A stretch of 64,000 nucleotides of DNA from Vibrio algicola (GCF_009601765.2 NZ_CP045699.1:248001-312000); one strand, 5' to 3'. Positions 18,674-28,543 are shown, counted from the first letter of the stretch. The notes: generated by a model not told the origin, from the sequence alone. Program-made: numbers and translations.

Positions 18674-19237
18674 ATGAAAAAGTTAATGTTAACTGCAGTT
18701 TTGACCAGTGTATTTGCCGTGACGGGTGCTCATGCTGATACTACACCTGTTATGTTTTCTAGTATTAAACACTTTAATGCTCCGGCTAAAAATGAAGTTA
18801 AAGGCGTTCGAGTGAGTGCGCTTCATGGTCAAGTTGACAAAGTTACGGGTTTGGATGTTTCTATTCTTGGTATGTCGCAAACCAAGGATACGGTTGGAGT
18901 AAATATTGGCTTATTCTTTGGTGGTAACCGAGTCACAAACAGCATGACTGGTGCATCATTTGGTTTATTTAACATTCATGATGGTGACGATTTAGGAGCA
19001 AACTTAAGCCTTGTTAACATTACTAATAATGTGAGAGGCGCTAACGTTTCTTTTGTTAACTATTCTGAAGGCAACACGATGGTGGATGTCGGCGCGGCGA
19101 GTATTTCTGATGCTTCAACGGTTCAAGTTGGCATTTTTAATATGACGAAGAAAATTGAAGGGGTGCAAATTGGCTTGATCAACTGCGCTGAAAACGGTTT
19201 CTTCCCATGCTTCCCTATCGTGAACTTTGCCAAATAA
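18674..19237 (+). CDS. Small exported protein with about 14-residue surface-type repeats, function unknown
   Basis: The 187-residue product has a clear signal peptide (MKKLMLTAVLTSVFAV, cleavage near AHA-D at 22). The rest is a row of imperfect 13-16 residue repeats with a G-x-x-hydrophobic-x-hydrophobic-x-N pattern (VGVNIGLFFG, TGASFGLFN, LGANLSLVN, RGANVSFVN, VQVGIFN, EGVQIGLIN). This resembles the LA_2272-type surface repeat and would suit a beta-solenoid or barrel. Two Cys near the C-terminus (NCAENGFFPCFP) could form a disulfide. TAAGGA precedes the ATG by about 8 nt. It stands alone between ompR and greB; no function can be assigned. Confidence 0.8.
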   Translation: MKKLMLTAVLTSVFAVTGAHADTTPVMFSSIKHFNAPAKNEVKGVRVSALHGQVDKVTGLDVSILGMSQTKDTVGVNIGLFFGGNRVTNSMTGASFGLFNIHDGDDLGANLSLVNITNNVRGANVSFVNYSEGNTMVDVGAASISDASTVQVGIFNMTKKIEGVQIGLINCAENGFFPCFPIVNFAK

Positions 19238-19263
19238 TCGTGATTAAAGGCAATTAAAAACGG

Positions 19264-19312
19264 AAAAGACTGAAAGGGATCCTTAAAGTAATATGAGGAT
19301 CTCTTGTCTTTT
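19264..19312. terminator. Bidirectional terminator between the repeat protein and greB
   Basis: AAAAGAC (19264-19270) pairs with GTCTTTT (19306-19312), and AGGGATCC pairs with GGATCTCT inside it. A-tracts and T-tracts flank both sides. It lies between two convergent genes and can serve both. Confidence 0.65.
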
Positions 19313-19326
19313 GGGGTTTTAGTGCT

Positions 19327-19803
19327 CTATTGTTGGTAACGAATAGCGTTAACACACCACTCTTTTTCACCTTCTGGGGTTTTTACCACCACTTCGTCAT
19401 CGACTTCTTTTTTGAGTAACGCACGCGCCATCGGCGAATCAATTGAAATATAGTTTTTCGCATCGCCATAGATCTCTTCTGGCCCGACGATTTTAAATTG
19501 CTTGATTTCTCCCACTTCATTTTCGATCTCTACCCAAGCGCCAAAGAACACTTTTCCTTCTTGTTGTGGGGAGTAATCGACCACGGTCACTTCAGGTAGA
19601 AACTTGCGTAAAAACCGTACTCGACGATCGATTTGGCGCAATAAACGCTTGTTGTATTGATAATCGGCATTCTCACTACGGTCGCCTAAACTGGCCGCCC
19701 AAGTCACTATTTTAGTCACTTCAGGACGCTGCTTATGCCACAAATGGTCGTGTTCGGCTTTTAGTTTATCGTAACCCTCACGGGTGATCAGTTTGGTTTT
19801 CAC
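19327..19803 (-). CDS. greB: Transcription elongation factor GreB
   Basis: GreB rescues backtracked RNA polymerase by stimulating transcript cleavage through its coiled-coil tip. The protein matches E. coli GreB: TREGYDKL, VTWAASLGDRSENADYQYNKR, DYSPQQEGKVFFGAWVEIE and YISIDSPMARALLKKEVDDEV. A GTG start at 19803 gives MKTKLITREGY and exactly 158 residues, the family length; a TTG four codons upstream also opens the frame but is less likely. Confidence 0.95.
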   Translation of the reverse strand: MKTKLITREGYDKLKAEHDHLWHKQRPEVTKIVTWAASLGDRSENADYQYNKRLLRQIDRRVRFLRKFLPEVTVVDYSPQQEGKVFFGAWVEIENEVGEIKQFKIVGPEEIYGDAKNYISIDSPMARALLKKEVDDEVVVKTPEGEKEWCVNAIRYQQ

Positions 19804-20003
19804 TCGCGTATCCAACTGGTTTCATAGTTAAGGGCCAAGCGAAGCCACCAAAGCAACCGCTTAACCTATAGGGAGTTTGAAATTATCGTTTTTTAACCGG
19901 ATAAGCAATGCTGGGTTATAAAATCCGTCATGATTGAGTGAATTTGTGCAACCACAGGGATTAATCACTTGCTCCTACCAAGATTAGCTTGCAGAATCAA
20001 TAC

Positions 20004-20130
20004 ATACCCGTCTTACTTGAAGTTACAGCTTTGTTGGCTACGTTCACTCACCCCAATCACTTAGGCCAGCTAGGCTCATGGGGCCTCGTTTACTTGCCGC
20101 CTCACTGAAACTCCAATTACTTAGGGTATA
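20004..20130. repeat. ERIC (IRU)-type repeat, copy 2, full length
   Basis: A complete 127-bp element runs from ATACCCGTCTTACTTGAAGT to TTACTTAGGGTATA and fills a third of the 380-bp gap between the divergent greB and tex genes. It contains GGCTACGTTCACTCACCCC and TTTACTTGCCGCCTCACTG, the ERIC core blocks. The length equals the classical ERIC length. I see no other feature in the gap apart from the tex leader. Confidence 0.85.
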
Positions 20131-20183
20131 ATGCCCATGTCTATGCCCATAAAAAGTAAAACTAATTCCAAAGAAGAGAGACC

Positions 20184-22541
20184 ATGAGCCAATCGAATCA
20201 AATTTGTAAAATTATCGCCCAAGAGTTGAATGTTCGACTAGAACAAGTGACCGCAACGGTGACTTTAATTGACGATGGCAATACGGTGCCATTTATTGCT
20301 CGTTACCGTAAAGAAGTGACCGGCGGCTTGGATGACACTCAACTGCGTAATCTCGATAGCCGTTTAAGCTACTTGCGCGAGTTGGACGATCGCCGTCAAA
20401 CCATTCTCAAATCGATTCGTGAACAAGATAAACTGACTCCAGAGCTTGAGCGAGAAATCCTTGCCACAGACAGTAAAACACGCCTTGAAGACTTATATTT
20501 ACCTTATAAACCTAAGCGTCGGACTAAAGGTCAAATTGCGATTGAAGCTGGGCTTGAACCGCTCGCCGACTCACTGTGGAATAACCCGCAATTTGAGCCA
20601 GAAGTGGAAGCGGCAAAGTATGTTAAAGATTCCATTGCTGATACCAAAACCGCATTGGATGGTGCGCGTGCGATCATTATGGAACGAATGGCGGAAGATG
20701 CCAATTTACTCGAGAAAGTGCGTGCTTACTTACAAAAAAATGCAGAGCTGCAATCGCGTGTGGTGACGGGAAAAGAGCGTGAAGGTGAGAAGTTTAAAGA
20801 TTATTTCGAGCACAATGAACGCATTAGCCGGGTGCCATCTCACCGCGCTTTGGCGATGTTACGCGGTCGAAATGAAGGTTTCTTGCAGTTAAGTATCAAT
20901 GCCGATCCCGCGCAAGAAGAAAGCGTTCGCGGATCATATTGTGAAACCATTATTGCGGATCATTACCGAGTGCACTTTAATCAAGCTCCGGCGGATATGT
21001 GGCGTAAACAAGTGATCAGTTGGGCATGGCGCATCAAAATTTCGATGCATCTTGAAACCGAATTGATGGGCGCAATGAAAGAGCGCGGCGAAATTGATGC
21101 GATTGAAGTCTTTGCCACCAACTTAAAAGATTTATTGATGGCAGCGCCGGCTGGTCCTCGTGCCACGCTAGGTTTAGATCCTGGTTTACGCACCGGTTCC
21201 AAAATTGCGGTGGTTGATGCCACCGGTAAAGTACTGGCTACCGACACCATTTATCCGCATCAGCCGCATAATAAAATTGAGCAATCCGCGCGCGTAGTTG
21301 AACAATTAATCAAGCAACACAACGTGGATTTAATTGCGATTGGTAATGGTACCGCCTCGCGTGAAACCGATACCTTTGTGGCCGATATTATTAAACGCGG
21401 CAACTTAAGCGTGCAGAAAATCATTGTTAGTGAAGCGGGGGCGTCGGTGTATTCGGCCTCTGAGTTAGCAGCTAAAGAATTCCCGAATATGGATGTGTCG
21501 ATCCGTGGCGCAGTATCAATTGCACGTCGCCTGCAAGATCCATTAGCAGAGCTGGTGAAGATAGATCCTAAAGCGATTGGTGTGGGTCAATATCAACATG
21601 ATGTGAGTCAAAGCATGCTGGCAAAGCGGTTAGATGCGGTGGTGGAAGATTGTGTTAATGCGGTGGGAGTGGACGTTAATATGGCCTCGGCGGCATTGCT
21701 GACTCGGGTAGCAGGGCTATCTACTACTATGGCGCAAAATATTGTCGATTACCGTGATGAGCAAGGTCGATTTGAAGCGCGTACCACACTGAAAAAAGTC
21801 CCACGTTTAGGGCCAAAAGCGTTTGAACAGTGCGCGGGTTTCTTGCGCATTATGAACGGTAAAAACCCATTAGATGCGTCTTCGGTTCATCCTGAAGCTT
21901 ATCCTTTGGTGAAAGCCATTGCCGAGAAAAACGGTAAAACGGCGAAGAAAATCATGGGCGACAGTGACTTCTTGCGTAACTTGCACGCCAGTGACTACAC
22001 CGATGAGCATTTTGGTCTGCCTACCGTGACCGATATTATTAAAGAGTTAGATAAGCCAGGACGAGATCCTCGCCCAGAGTTTAAAACTGCCACTTTTGCT
22101 GCGGGTATAACCGAAGTTAAAGATCTCGAGATTGGGATGATTTTGGAAGGTGTGGTCTCGAACGTTGCCAACTTTGGTGCCTTTGTTGATATTGGCGTAC
22201 ACCAAGATGGTTTAGTGCACATTTCCGCTTTAACCGACCGTTATGTTGCCGATCCGCGCGAAGTGGTTAAAGCCGGTGATATTGTGAAAGTGAAAGTGAT
22301 GGAAGTGGATATCCAGCGCAAACGTATTGCCCTCACCATGCGCTTAACCGATGAGCCAGGTGAGCAAAACAGCCAACGCAGTGCTAAGCCCGACTCTCGT
22401 AATCAATCTGCTGGTAATCAAGCCGCTCGTAACCAGCCTGCAAGAAATCAACATCAAGCTAAAAATCGTTCATCGGCACCAGTAGAAAACGCCGCTATGG
22501 GAGGCGCATTTGCCGCGGCATTTGCCAAAGCGAAGAAGTAA
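20184..22541 (+). CDS. tex: Tex-family RNA-binding transcription accessory protein
   Basis: Tex (YhgF) is a conserved cytoplasmic nucleic-acid-binding protein related to eukaryotic Spt6. The 785-residue protein has the N-terminal Tex domain ([17 protein letters not shown]), a YqgF/RNase H-like fold ([30 protein letters not shown]), helix-hairpin-helix repeats ([21 protein letters not shown]) and an S1 domain at about 650-725 ([21 protein letters not shown]). An Asn/Gln/Arg/Ala-rich tail follows the S1 domain before a short conserved end. AAGAAGAGAG precedes the ATG. Confidence 0.95.
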   Translation: MSQSNQICKIIAQELNVRLEQVTATVTLIDDGNTVPFIARYRKEVTGGLDDTQLRNLDSRLSYLRELDDRRQTILKSIREQDKLTPELEREILATDSKTRLEDLYLPYKPKRRTKGQIAIEAGLEPLADSLWNNPQFEPEVEAAKYVKDSIADTKTALDGARAIIMERMAEDANLLEKVRAYLQKNAELQSRVVTGKEREGEKFKDYFEHNERISRVPSHRALAMLRGRNEGFLQLSINADPAQEESVRGSYCETIIADHYRVHFNQAPADMWRKQVISWAWRIKISMHLETELMGAMKERGEIDAIEVFATNLKDLLMAAPAGPRATLGLDPGLRTGSKIAVVDATGKVLATDTIYPHQPHNKIEQSARVVEQLIKQHNVDLIAIGNGTASRETDTFVADIIKRGNLSVQKIIVSEAGASVYSASELAAKEFPNMDVSIRGAVSIARRLQDPLAELVKIDPKAIGVGQYQHDVSQSMLAKRLDAVVEDCVNAVGVDVNMASAALLTRVAGLSTTMAQNIVDYRDEQGRFEARTTLKKVPRLGPKAFEQCAGFLRIMNGKNPLDASSVHPEAYPLVKAIAEKNGKTAKKIMGDSDFLRNLHASDYTDEHFGLPTVTDIIKELDKPGRDPRPEFKTATFAAGITEVKDLEIGMILEGVVSNVANFGAFVDIGVHQDGLVHISALTDRYVADPREVVKAGDIVKVKVMEVDIQRKRIALTMRLTDEPGEQNSQRSAKPDSRNQSAGNQAARNQPARNQHQAKNRSSAPVENAAMGGAFAAAFAKAKK

Positions 22542-22552
22542 TAAAATACGCT

Positions 22553-22659
22553 GTCATCCCGAGGAGTCGAAGCGAACAAGATACAGGATCTCGCTTTTTA
22601 TTTTGCCTATAAACTAAGAGCGAGATTCCGGATAGCTCGTTCCTCGCTTCCGGAATGAC
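22553..22659. repeat. Dispersed palindromic repeat, full copy
   Basis: A 107-bp element runs from GTCATCCCGAGGAGTCGAAG to CTTCCGGAATGAC, with an internal GGATCTCGC/GCGAGATTCC pair, just after tex. It starts 12 bp past the stop codon, so it could act as the 3' hairpin of the tex transcript. Same family as 15874-15996. Confidence 0.7.
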
Positions 22660-22672
22660 AGCAATAAAAACC

Positions 22673-22712
22673 GTCATCCCGAGGAGTCGAAGGTGACATC
22701 AGGGCTCTGTTA
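22673..22712. repeat. Dispersed palindromic repeat, left arm only
   Basis: GTCATCCCGAGGAGTCGAAG plus GTGACATCAGGG repeats the left arm of the element ending 13 bp earlier. No matching right arm follows before mutM. Confidence 0.55.
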
Positions 22713-22815
22713 AAGCGTGTTGGGTCTTAAGCTGTGGGATGTTTTCTCGGCTCTCGAAACTAGATTCTCAAAACCCGAGCGAAGCACTCCCAGCTTTGCC
22801 TGTATAAGGATATTT

Positions 22816-23631
22816 ATGCCAGAACTACCGGAAGTCGAAGTCAGTCGTATGGGGATCACACCTCATCTGCTTGGGCAGACCATTGATAAGATCCACGTTA
22901 GACAACCCAAATTACGCTGGCCAGTACCAGAAGAAATCCAACGCTTGCAAGGCCAAACCATTGTAGCGATTTCCCGTCGCGCCAAATATTTGGTGATCGA
23001 AACGAAACAAGGTTGTGCGATTATCCATTTAGGCATGTCGGGAAATCTGCGGATATTGGATGGTTTTATTGAGCCCAATAAGCACGATCATGTCGATTTA
23101 GTCCTCACCAATGGCAAAGTGTTACGTTATCACGATCCAAGGCGTTTTGGTGCTTGGTTATGGTGTGAGCAAGGCACAGAGCATGCCGTCATGGCGCATC
23201 TTGGCCCTGAGCCTTTAACTGATGAGTTTAATCCTGAGTATTTATTTGCCAAATCGCGCAATAAGAAAGTGGTGACCAAGCAATTTATTATGGATAACAA
23301 GATTGTAGTTGGGGTAGGAAATATTTACGCAAGTGAATCCTTGTTTAGCGCTAAAATTCACCCTAAAACGCCAGCCAATCAACTGACATTAAAACAAATC
23401 ACCCTGCTGGTGGCCGAAATCAAAATCGTGCTAGAGCGCGCGATCAACCAAGGCGGCACGACGTTAAAAGATTTCAACCAAGTGGATGGTAAGCCAGGTT
23501 ATTTTGCTCAAGAGCTACAAGTGTATGGTAAAGCAGGTAAACCTTGCCCTGTCTGTTCAAACTTGATTCAGGATGAGAAAATAGGGCAAAGGAATAGCTT
23601 TTATTGTGAGAGTTGTCAGGTGAAAAGTTAG
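22816..23631 (+). CDS. mutM: Formamidopyrimidine-DNA glycosylase (Fpg/MutM)
   Basis: MutM excises 8-oxoguanine and formamidopyrimidines and nicks the abasic site. After the initiator Met the catalytic Pro-Glu ([10 protein letters not shown]) is intact. The protein also shows LGMSGNLRI, the DPRRFG segment, an H2TH region ([11 protein letters not shown]) and the C-terminal zinc finger CPVC...CESCQ. The start at 22816 is fixed by the required N-terminal PE and by TAAGGA a few bases upstream, although the frame is open 33 codons further. Length 271 residues is normal. coaD converges on it, as in other vibrios. Confidence 0.96.
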   Translation: MPELPEVEVSRMGITPHLLGQTIDKIHVRQPKLRWPVPEEIQRLQGQTIVAISRRAKYLVIETKQGCAIIHLGMSGNLRILDGFIEPNKHDHVDLVLTNGKVLRYHDPRRFGAWLWCEQGTEHAVMAHLGPEPLTDEFNPEYLFAKSRNKKVVTKQFIMDNKIVVGVGNIYASESLFSAKIHPKTPANQLTLKQITLLVAEIKIVLERAINQGGTTLKDFNQVDGKPGYFAQELQVYGKAGKPCPVCSNLIQDEKIGQRNSFYCESCQVKS

Positions 23632-23745
23632 AAAAGCGGAGCATTACGCCTTCGTAGATTCGATCTATTGGTTAGATTTTCAGATCCCGAACGCAGCGTC
23701 TTAGCTGTTATTTTAAGCGACTCGGAGCCGTATTTAATCTACCTT

Positions 23746-24231
23746 TTACACTTTCGCTTTGACCTTTCCTACCACATACGGATGCAAAAACTGGGTCACA
23801 TCGCCGCCATGGATTGCCACTTCACGCACAATGGTTGAAGATAAAAAGGCAAACTCTTCGGTTGGGGTTAAGAACACGCTTTCCAGTTCTGGCATCAGCT
23901 TTTTATACATGCTGGTTAAGCCAAATTCATATTCATAGTCAATGGTTGTACGCAAGCCACGGATAAGAATGTCGGTTTTCTGTTGTTTAGCAAAATCGAC
24001 TAACAAGCCAGAAAATCCAATTGCTGTTACGTTATCTAATCCTTTTATCACTTCGGTGACCATATCAACCCGCTCTTGCAGATCGAACATGGTATTTTTA
24101 CTTGGACTTTCTGCCACCGCGACAATCACACGATCAAACAGACGAGCACTACGTTTGATGAGTTCAAAATGGCCATTAGTGATAGGATCAAAAGTGCCAG
24201 GATAAATCGCTTGAGTGGTGAGTTTAGTCAT
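23746..24231 (-). CDS. coaD: Phosphopantetheine adenylyltransferase
   Basis: CoaD transfers AMP from ATP to 4'-phosphopantetheine, the penultimate step of coenzyme A synthesis. The nucleotidyltransferase motif [24 protein letters not shown] and [15 protein letters not shown] are all present. The start at 24231 gives 161 residues, near the family length; the frame opens four codons earlier. In vibrios coaD marks the left border of the LPS core locus, which fits the genes that follow. Confidence 0.96.
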   Translation of the reverse strand: MTKLTTQAIYPGTFDPITNGHFELIKRSARLFDRVIVAVAESPSKNTMFDLQERVDMVTEVIKGLDNVTAIGFSGLLVDFAKQQKTDILIRGLRTTIDYEYEFGLTSMYKKLMPELESVFLTPTEEFAFLSSTIVREVAIHGGDVTQFLHPYVVGKVKAKV

Positions 24232-24355
24232 GATTAGTTTCACTGAACCTTAGTTTTAATTTATATCGCTATTCTACATGTAAGGTTAAAGTATTATATA
24301 CTGAAATGAAAAGGTTAGAATTGATTGTTGTTCACATTTTTATATGAGGTTACTA

Positions 24356-25360
24356 ATGAAATACTTAATCACAGGTGCTGCTGGTTTTATCGGCAGTTCA
24401 GTTGTTGAACGCTTATGTGCACAAGGTCATCAAGTTATTGGTATTGATAATTTAAACGACTATTACGATGTTTCATTAAAGCAAGCCCGTATTGAGCGAG
24501 CAACCCATCAAAACTATCAATTTATCCAACTTGATTTAGCCGATCGTGATGGGATGGCGAATCTGTTTGAACAACAGAAATTTCAACGAGTGATCCACTT
24601 TGCCGGTCAAGCGGGTGTACGTTATTCAATTGATAACCCAATGAGCTATGCAGACAGCAACTTGGTGGGTTTTTTAACCGTACTAGAAGGTTGTCGTCAC
24701 CATAAAATTGAGCACTTGGTGTATGCGTCTTCAAGTTCTGTTTACGGCTTGAATCAAAAAATGCCATTTAATACCAGTGATACGGTTGATCACCCAATTT
24801 CGCTTTATGCGGCGACTAAGAAATCAAATGAATTAATGGCACATACTTACGCACACTTGTATGGCGTACCCACTACAGGACTTCGATTCTTTACTGTATA
24901 TGGTCCTTGGGGCCGCCCTGATATGGCATTATTTAAATTTACCAAAGCGATCATTGAAGGCAAAGAAATCGACGTTTACAACAATGGTGATATGCAGCGT
25001 GATTTTACTTACGTTGATGATATTGTTGAAGGTGTTATGCGAATTCAAGATGTTATCCCACAACCGACACCCGATTGGACAGTAGAAGCGGGATCGCCAG
25101 CCACCAGTTCTGCACCTTATAAAGTGTACAACATTGGCCATGGTAGCCCAGTAAAACTAATGGATTACATTGAAGCGCTAGAAGAGTCTTTAGGCATCGA
25201 AGCGAAAAAGAACTTTATGCCAATGCAACCGGGTGATGTGTATGCCACTTACGCTGATACTGATGACTTGTTCAAAGCTATTAATTACAAGCCACAGGTT
25301 AAGGTTAAAGAGGGTGTGCAAGCGTTCGTTGATTGGTATCGTGGGTTTTATAAGGTTTAG
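24356..25360 (+). CDS. UDP-glucuronate 4-epimerase-like SDR enzyme
   Basis: An extended short-chain dehydrogenase with TGAAGFIGSSVVERL (NAD binding), SSSSVYG, and the catalytic YxxxK in LYAATKKSNE. The IDNLNDYYDVSLKQARI stretch and GLRFFTVYGPWGRPDMALF are typical of UDP-GlcA 4-epimerases that make UDP-GalA for LPS or capsule. The 334-residue length also fits. The start at 24356 follows GAGG with normal spacing. Substrate is inferred; UDP-GlcNAc or UDP-Glc epimerase activity is possible. Ugd at 62385 could supply its substrate. Confidence 0.82.
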   Translation: MKYLITGAAGFIGSSVVERLCAQGHQVIGIDNLNDYYDVSLKQARIERATHQNYQFIQLDLADRDGMANLFEQQKFQRVIHFAGQAGVRYSIDNPMSYADSNLVGFLTVLEGCRHHKIEHLVYASSSSVYGLNQKMPFNTSDTVDHPISLYAATKKSNELMAHTYAHLYGVPTTGLRFFTVYGPWGRPDMALFKFTKAIIEGKEIDVYNNGDMQRDFTYVDDIVEGVMRIQDVIPQPTPDWTVEAGSPATSSAPYKVYNIGHGSPVKLMDYIEALEESLGIEAKKNFMPMQPGDVYATYADTDDLFKAINYKPQVKVKEGVQAFVDWYRGFYKV

Positions 25361-25606
25361 TTTATCTTTAATTATCATTAAACGATGCTACTTTTTTTAG
25401 TATTATATTTGTCTGTTTTCGGGTTTTATATCGAGATAAGTATTAAATATGTAACCTTAGTTTATATTTAAAGTCATCATTTTTAACTCCAACCCCATCG
25501 ATAAGAGTTGGGGTTAGAACTTCATTAATACCTTTTTATAATAATATGTTTTGAATGCCACCATCTGATGCAATAAGTTATTATCTTTGATAATTTTAAT
25601 ATTTCA
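25361..25606. other. Non-coding convergent gap with a weak hairpin and CATCATTT repeats
   Basis: This AT-rich gap separates the epimerase gene from a convergent glycosyltransferase gene. It holds a possible hairpin, AACCCCA (25491-25497) with TGGGGTT (25509-25515), without a clear T-run. At its right edge are three CATCATTT units (25605-25628) that run into the end of the next gene. I see no other feature. Confidence 0.4.
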
Positions 25607-26632
25607 TCATTTCATCATTTCATCATTTCTTGATAATTGAATGCGAGCTAGAGATAAAACTTTATCGACAGTTATTGATTGAATGTTTTTTGTTTTTTCG
25701 TTAGGGAATATAGACCAACTGTTTTCAGTCGAATTAAACCATTCTTGCAATGTGGGATACGGTGAAGCGCCATTATCGTGCCATCCCCAAATCATAATTA
25801 AAGGTGACTCCAGCATTTGAAAAATATGAGTTGGCCCACAATCATTAGCGATGGTTAAACGAGATGTTTTAGCTATATCAATCAATTCTGGTATGGATGG
25901 TGAGTTAATAATATAGACTTTATTTGAGATGGATTTTAATTTTTCTACTATAACATCCTGGAAGTGCTGCTCTTCAGGGCCTAGGATAAATTGGATAGGT
26001 TCATTAAAATTGTTTTTTTCTATTAATTCTAATGCAACACGACAATATTTTTTTATGTCCCATCGTTTATATGAACCAGCACCACCACCAGGAATGATTG
26101 TTAAACTGGCACGTTGGTTAATTATCATTTCTGGTTGCGAGCTTAAAGATGAAATAATCACAGAAGAGTAGTTTGTGCCATAAAAATAATTTATCAATTT
26201 CAAAAAACGACAGGCAATATACTGGCTATTTTTTTTTTCGATTAATGTATATTTGTAACATAATGAATGCAGTTTAGATGAAATAAAACTGAATGTATTC
26301 ATGGTGCCCGATAGCTTTATTGCCCAATGGACTCTTTCAGATGCAGGATACAAGTTAAATATATAATAATATCTATTACTTCGAAGGTTTTTAGTTAACT
26401 TTAAAAATGAAATGTTTTTATATAATATTAAGTTGTCAGCACCGCCGCTGCTAATTAATAGTTTGCTTTTTTCGTTTTTGGACCATACATCAATGATTGA
26501 ATTGGGATGTTCTTTTTTTAGCGCACACAGAAATGGAAGTTGTGTTGTAATGTTTCCAAAAAACGCTCGATTAGGAACAAAAACAGCTATATTTATTTGT
26601 TCTTTTATAAGGTTGTTTTTTTTATCTATCAC
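25607..26632 (-). CDS. Glycosyltransferase family 9 (heptosyltransferase-like)
   Basis: The 341-residue protein has the GT9 pattern: an N-terminal half with KKEHPNSIIDVWS, then PGGGAGSYKRWDIKKY and the nucleotide-binding ANDCGPTHIFQMLESPLIMIWG. It probably adds a sugar to the LPS core from an activated donor at the inner membrane; which sugar cannot be told. It starts with GTG at 26632, 10 bp after the upstream GT4 gene, and is last in a four-gene minus-strand set. It is markedly AT-rich. Its last codons (EMMK and stop) are made by an 8-bp CATCATTT repeat. Confidence 0.75.
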   Translation of the reverse strand: MIDKKNNLIKEQINIAVFVPNRAFFGNITTQLPFLCALKKEHPNSIIDVWSKNEKSKLLISSGGADNLILYKNISFLKLTKNLRSNRYYYIFNLYPASERVHWAIKLSGTMNTFSFISSKLHSLCYKYTLIEKKNSQYIACRFLKLINYFYGTNYSSVIISSLSSQPEMIINQRASLTIIPGGGAGSYKRWDIKKYCRVALELIEKNNFNEPIQFILGPEEQHFQDVIVEKLKSISNKVYIINSPSIPELIDIAKTSRLTIANDCGPTHIFQMLESPLIMIWGWHDNGASPYPTLQEWFNSTENSWSIFPNEKTKNIQSITVDKVLSLARIQLSRNDEMMK

Positions 26633-26642
26633 TGATAAAAAC

Positions 26643-27683
26643 CTAAATGTTAACTTTTATTAAATGAGAGTATACCCCTTTGTATAGAGATGAAGTATAA
26701 GAAATATCAAATTGCTTAAGTTTTTCTTTTCCGCCTTGCTGTAATTGTTTATACAAAACATTATCATTTTCTAATTGGTCGATAAAATGAGCCAATTGTT
26801 GATAGTTACCCGCTTCACATAATAGTCCAGATTTCTCATGCTCAATAATATCCGGTATTCCGCCTGCATTTGCACCAATCACAGGTAAACCTGCACCTAT
26901 TGCTTCAAGGATAACTGAACCTAAACCTTCAGAATAAGAAGGATGGATAAGTAAGTCTGCTGCTGCAAACCAAGTTCCCATATCGCGCTGTTTACCCATA
27001 AATTGAATATTGGTTAAACCTGTGGCTTCTTGTTCCAACTTTTCTCTTTCTGGGCCATCTCCGAGCAGCAAAAATTGAACCCTTGGATTTTGTACTCCGA
27101 GTGCTTTTGCTGCCGCGACCGTCACATCAAAACCTTTGTGTTTCAGCATATTGGCCGCATGGATCACGATAAACTTGCCACGATAACGGTTTAAAATATC
27201 ATCTACATTATTTTGCTCATAAGAATAGGATACGGGTGAACTTGGGATTTTATATATTTTATTAATATCATTAAATTCAGATAATTTAGAGACGATTTCC
27301 CCGCTTAATCCAATGAGTGCAGATGCTTTACGGTAAGCCAGTTTGGATAGCCACTTATTCTTCATTGGGTTATCAATGCGACGGGTAACGATATAAGGTA
27401 CATCATGTAGCAAGTGTTGTATTAGCGCCCAGTAAATCGCTCGCCCTTCATGTACGTGAATAGCCACGCAATCTTGAGTAATTGTTTTACTGTGTGATTT
27501 GGTAAAATGGGTCGCGAGAATAATACGACAACCCAACTTCTTTACTTCATCGACCAGTTCACTTTTTGGATTCATCACAACGGTGAGTTGATATCCCTCA
27601 CTAACTTGTTGTTTTATTAGTTGTAAAGTTTGGCGCTCACCACCACTAAATCCGGAAGCAAGGTTGACGTGGCAAATGTTCAT
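26643..27683 (-). CDS. Glycosyltransferase family 4, LPS core
   Basis: A GT-B glycosyltransferase of 346 residues. The N-terminus MNICHVNLASGFSGGERQT is the family's, followed by a GT4 donor domain with HAANMLKHKGFD, LLGDGPEREKLEQ and the EX7E-type segment SYSEGLGSVILEAIGAGLPVI. It is cytoplasmic and likely extends the core oligosaccharide. It lies between the waaE-like gene (34 bp upstream) and a GT9 gene. The acceptor is unknown. Confidence 0.82.
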   Translation of the reverse strand: MNICHVNLASGFSGGERQTLQLIKQQVSEGYQLTVVMNPKSELVDEVKKLGCRIILATHFTKSHSKTITQDCVAIHVHEGRAIYWALIQHLLHDVPYIVTRRIDNPMKNKWLSKLAYRKASALIGLSGEIVSKLSEFNDINKIYKIPSSPVSYSYEQNNVDDILNRYRGKFIVIHAANMLKHKGFDVTVAAAKALGVQNPRVQFLLLGDGPEREKLEQEATGLTNIQFMGKQRDMGTWFAAADLLIHPSYSEGLGSVILEAIGAGLPVIGANAGGIPDIIEHEKSGLLCEAGNYQQLAHFIDQLENDNVLYKQLQQGGKEKLKQFDISYTSSLYKGVYSHLIKVNI

Positions 27684-27717
27684 ATAATTGTAATAGCCTT
27701 TTTGTTATCGTGAGAGT

Positions 27718-28500
27718 CTACCAAATTTTATTAAAATCAGTTTTTTCTAGTACTGTTGGATCTCTTTGCAGTTCGAGTAGTTTGGCATATTTTAGATAAC
27801 TATTAATGGCTGAACTCAACGCAACCGTCATACCATCTACACCACCTAAAAAACCCTTTTGAAAAAAGTACTTTCTAACAAAGGCATTTAGACCATGAGT
27901 AAAAGGAGACCAGGCGTTCGCTCGTTTGCCTTTTTGATACATGATTTTAGCCGCGCGACTGCTAAAATTGCGACCAGGCTTGGCAAATAATTGGCCAAGA
28001 TCTTCAAATGAATAATGAATAATATCTGCATCTAAACGTTCAGGGTTGTTAGCTTTAACCGCTGCGTGTTGCTTTACGGCAGCAAAACGAGTTTTATTTT
28101 TATTGTATAAGCGAATGCAAAAATCTGGGTACCAACCACATTGCTTGATCCAACGGTTACCAATATAGTTGCGTCGACGTAGAGCAAAAGCATCATGCTC
28201 AGTGTTTTCTAAGTTAAGTGATTGAATAGTATCAACTGCCTCTGGAGTTAATCGCTCATCAGCATCTAAGCTAAGGATCCAATCATTGCTGGCATAATCT
28301 AAACCAACATTTTTTTGAATGCCATCCCCTAAATATGGTTGTTGAATGACCTTGGCACCGAGATCTTGCGCTAATTGTACTGTGTTATCGGCACTTTCTG
28401 AGTCAACAATAATGATTTCAGAACAAACTTGTTGAAGAGATTCAATGCATTCTCTGATATTTTTTGATTCATTAAGGGTAATAACAACGCCTGTGATCAT
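27718..28500 (-). CDS. Glycosyltransferase family 2, WaaE/KdtX-like
   Basis: A 260-residue GT-A enzyme that begins ITGVVITLNESKNIRECIESL, has the DADERLTPEA metal site, and shows the LRRRNYIGNRWIKQCGWYPD region characteristic of WaaE/KdtX LPS-core glucosyltransferases. Those enzymes add beta-1,4-glucose to heptose I. The C-terminal FFQKGFLGGVDGM also fits. The neighbours (OpsX-like gene upstream, kdkA nearby) support an inner-core role. Confidence 0.82.
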   Translation of the reverse strand: MITGVVITLNESKNIRECIESLQQVCSEIIIVDSESADNTVQLAQDLGAKVIQQPYLGDGIQKNVGLDYASNDWILSLDADERLTPEAVDTIQSLNLENTEHDAFALRRRNYIGNRWIKQCGWYPDFCIRLYNKNKTRFAAVKQHAAVKANNPERLDADIIHYSFEDLGQLFAKPGRNFSSRAAKIMYQKGKRANAWSPFTHGLNAFVRKYFFQKGFLGGVDGMTVALSSAINSYLKYAKLLELQRDPTVLEKTDFNKIW

Positions 28501-28543
28501 ATGTTAAGCCTATTAAATTGTTGTGATATTTGAATTTATGACA

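Noticed and set aside
22717..22815. N-terminal extension of mutM
   Set aside because: MutM needs Pro-Glu right after the initiator Met for catalysis; the start at 22816 provides this and has its own ribosome site.
25491..25515. Intrinsic terminator between the epimerase and GT9 genes
   Set aside because: The stem is only 7 bp with an 11-nt loop and no T-run; mentioned only as part of the gap.
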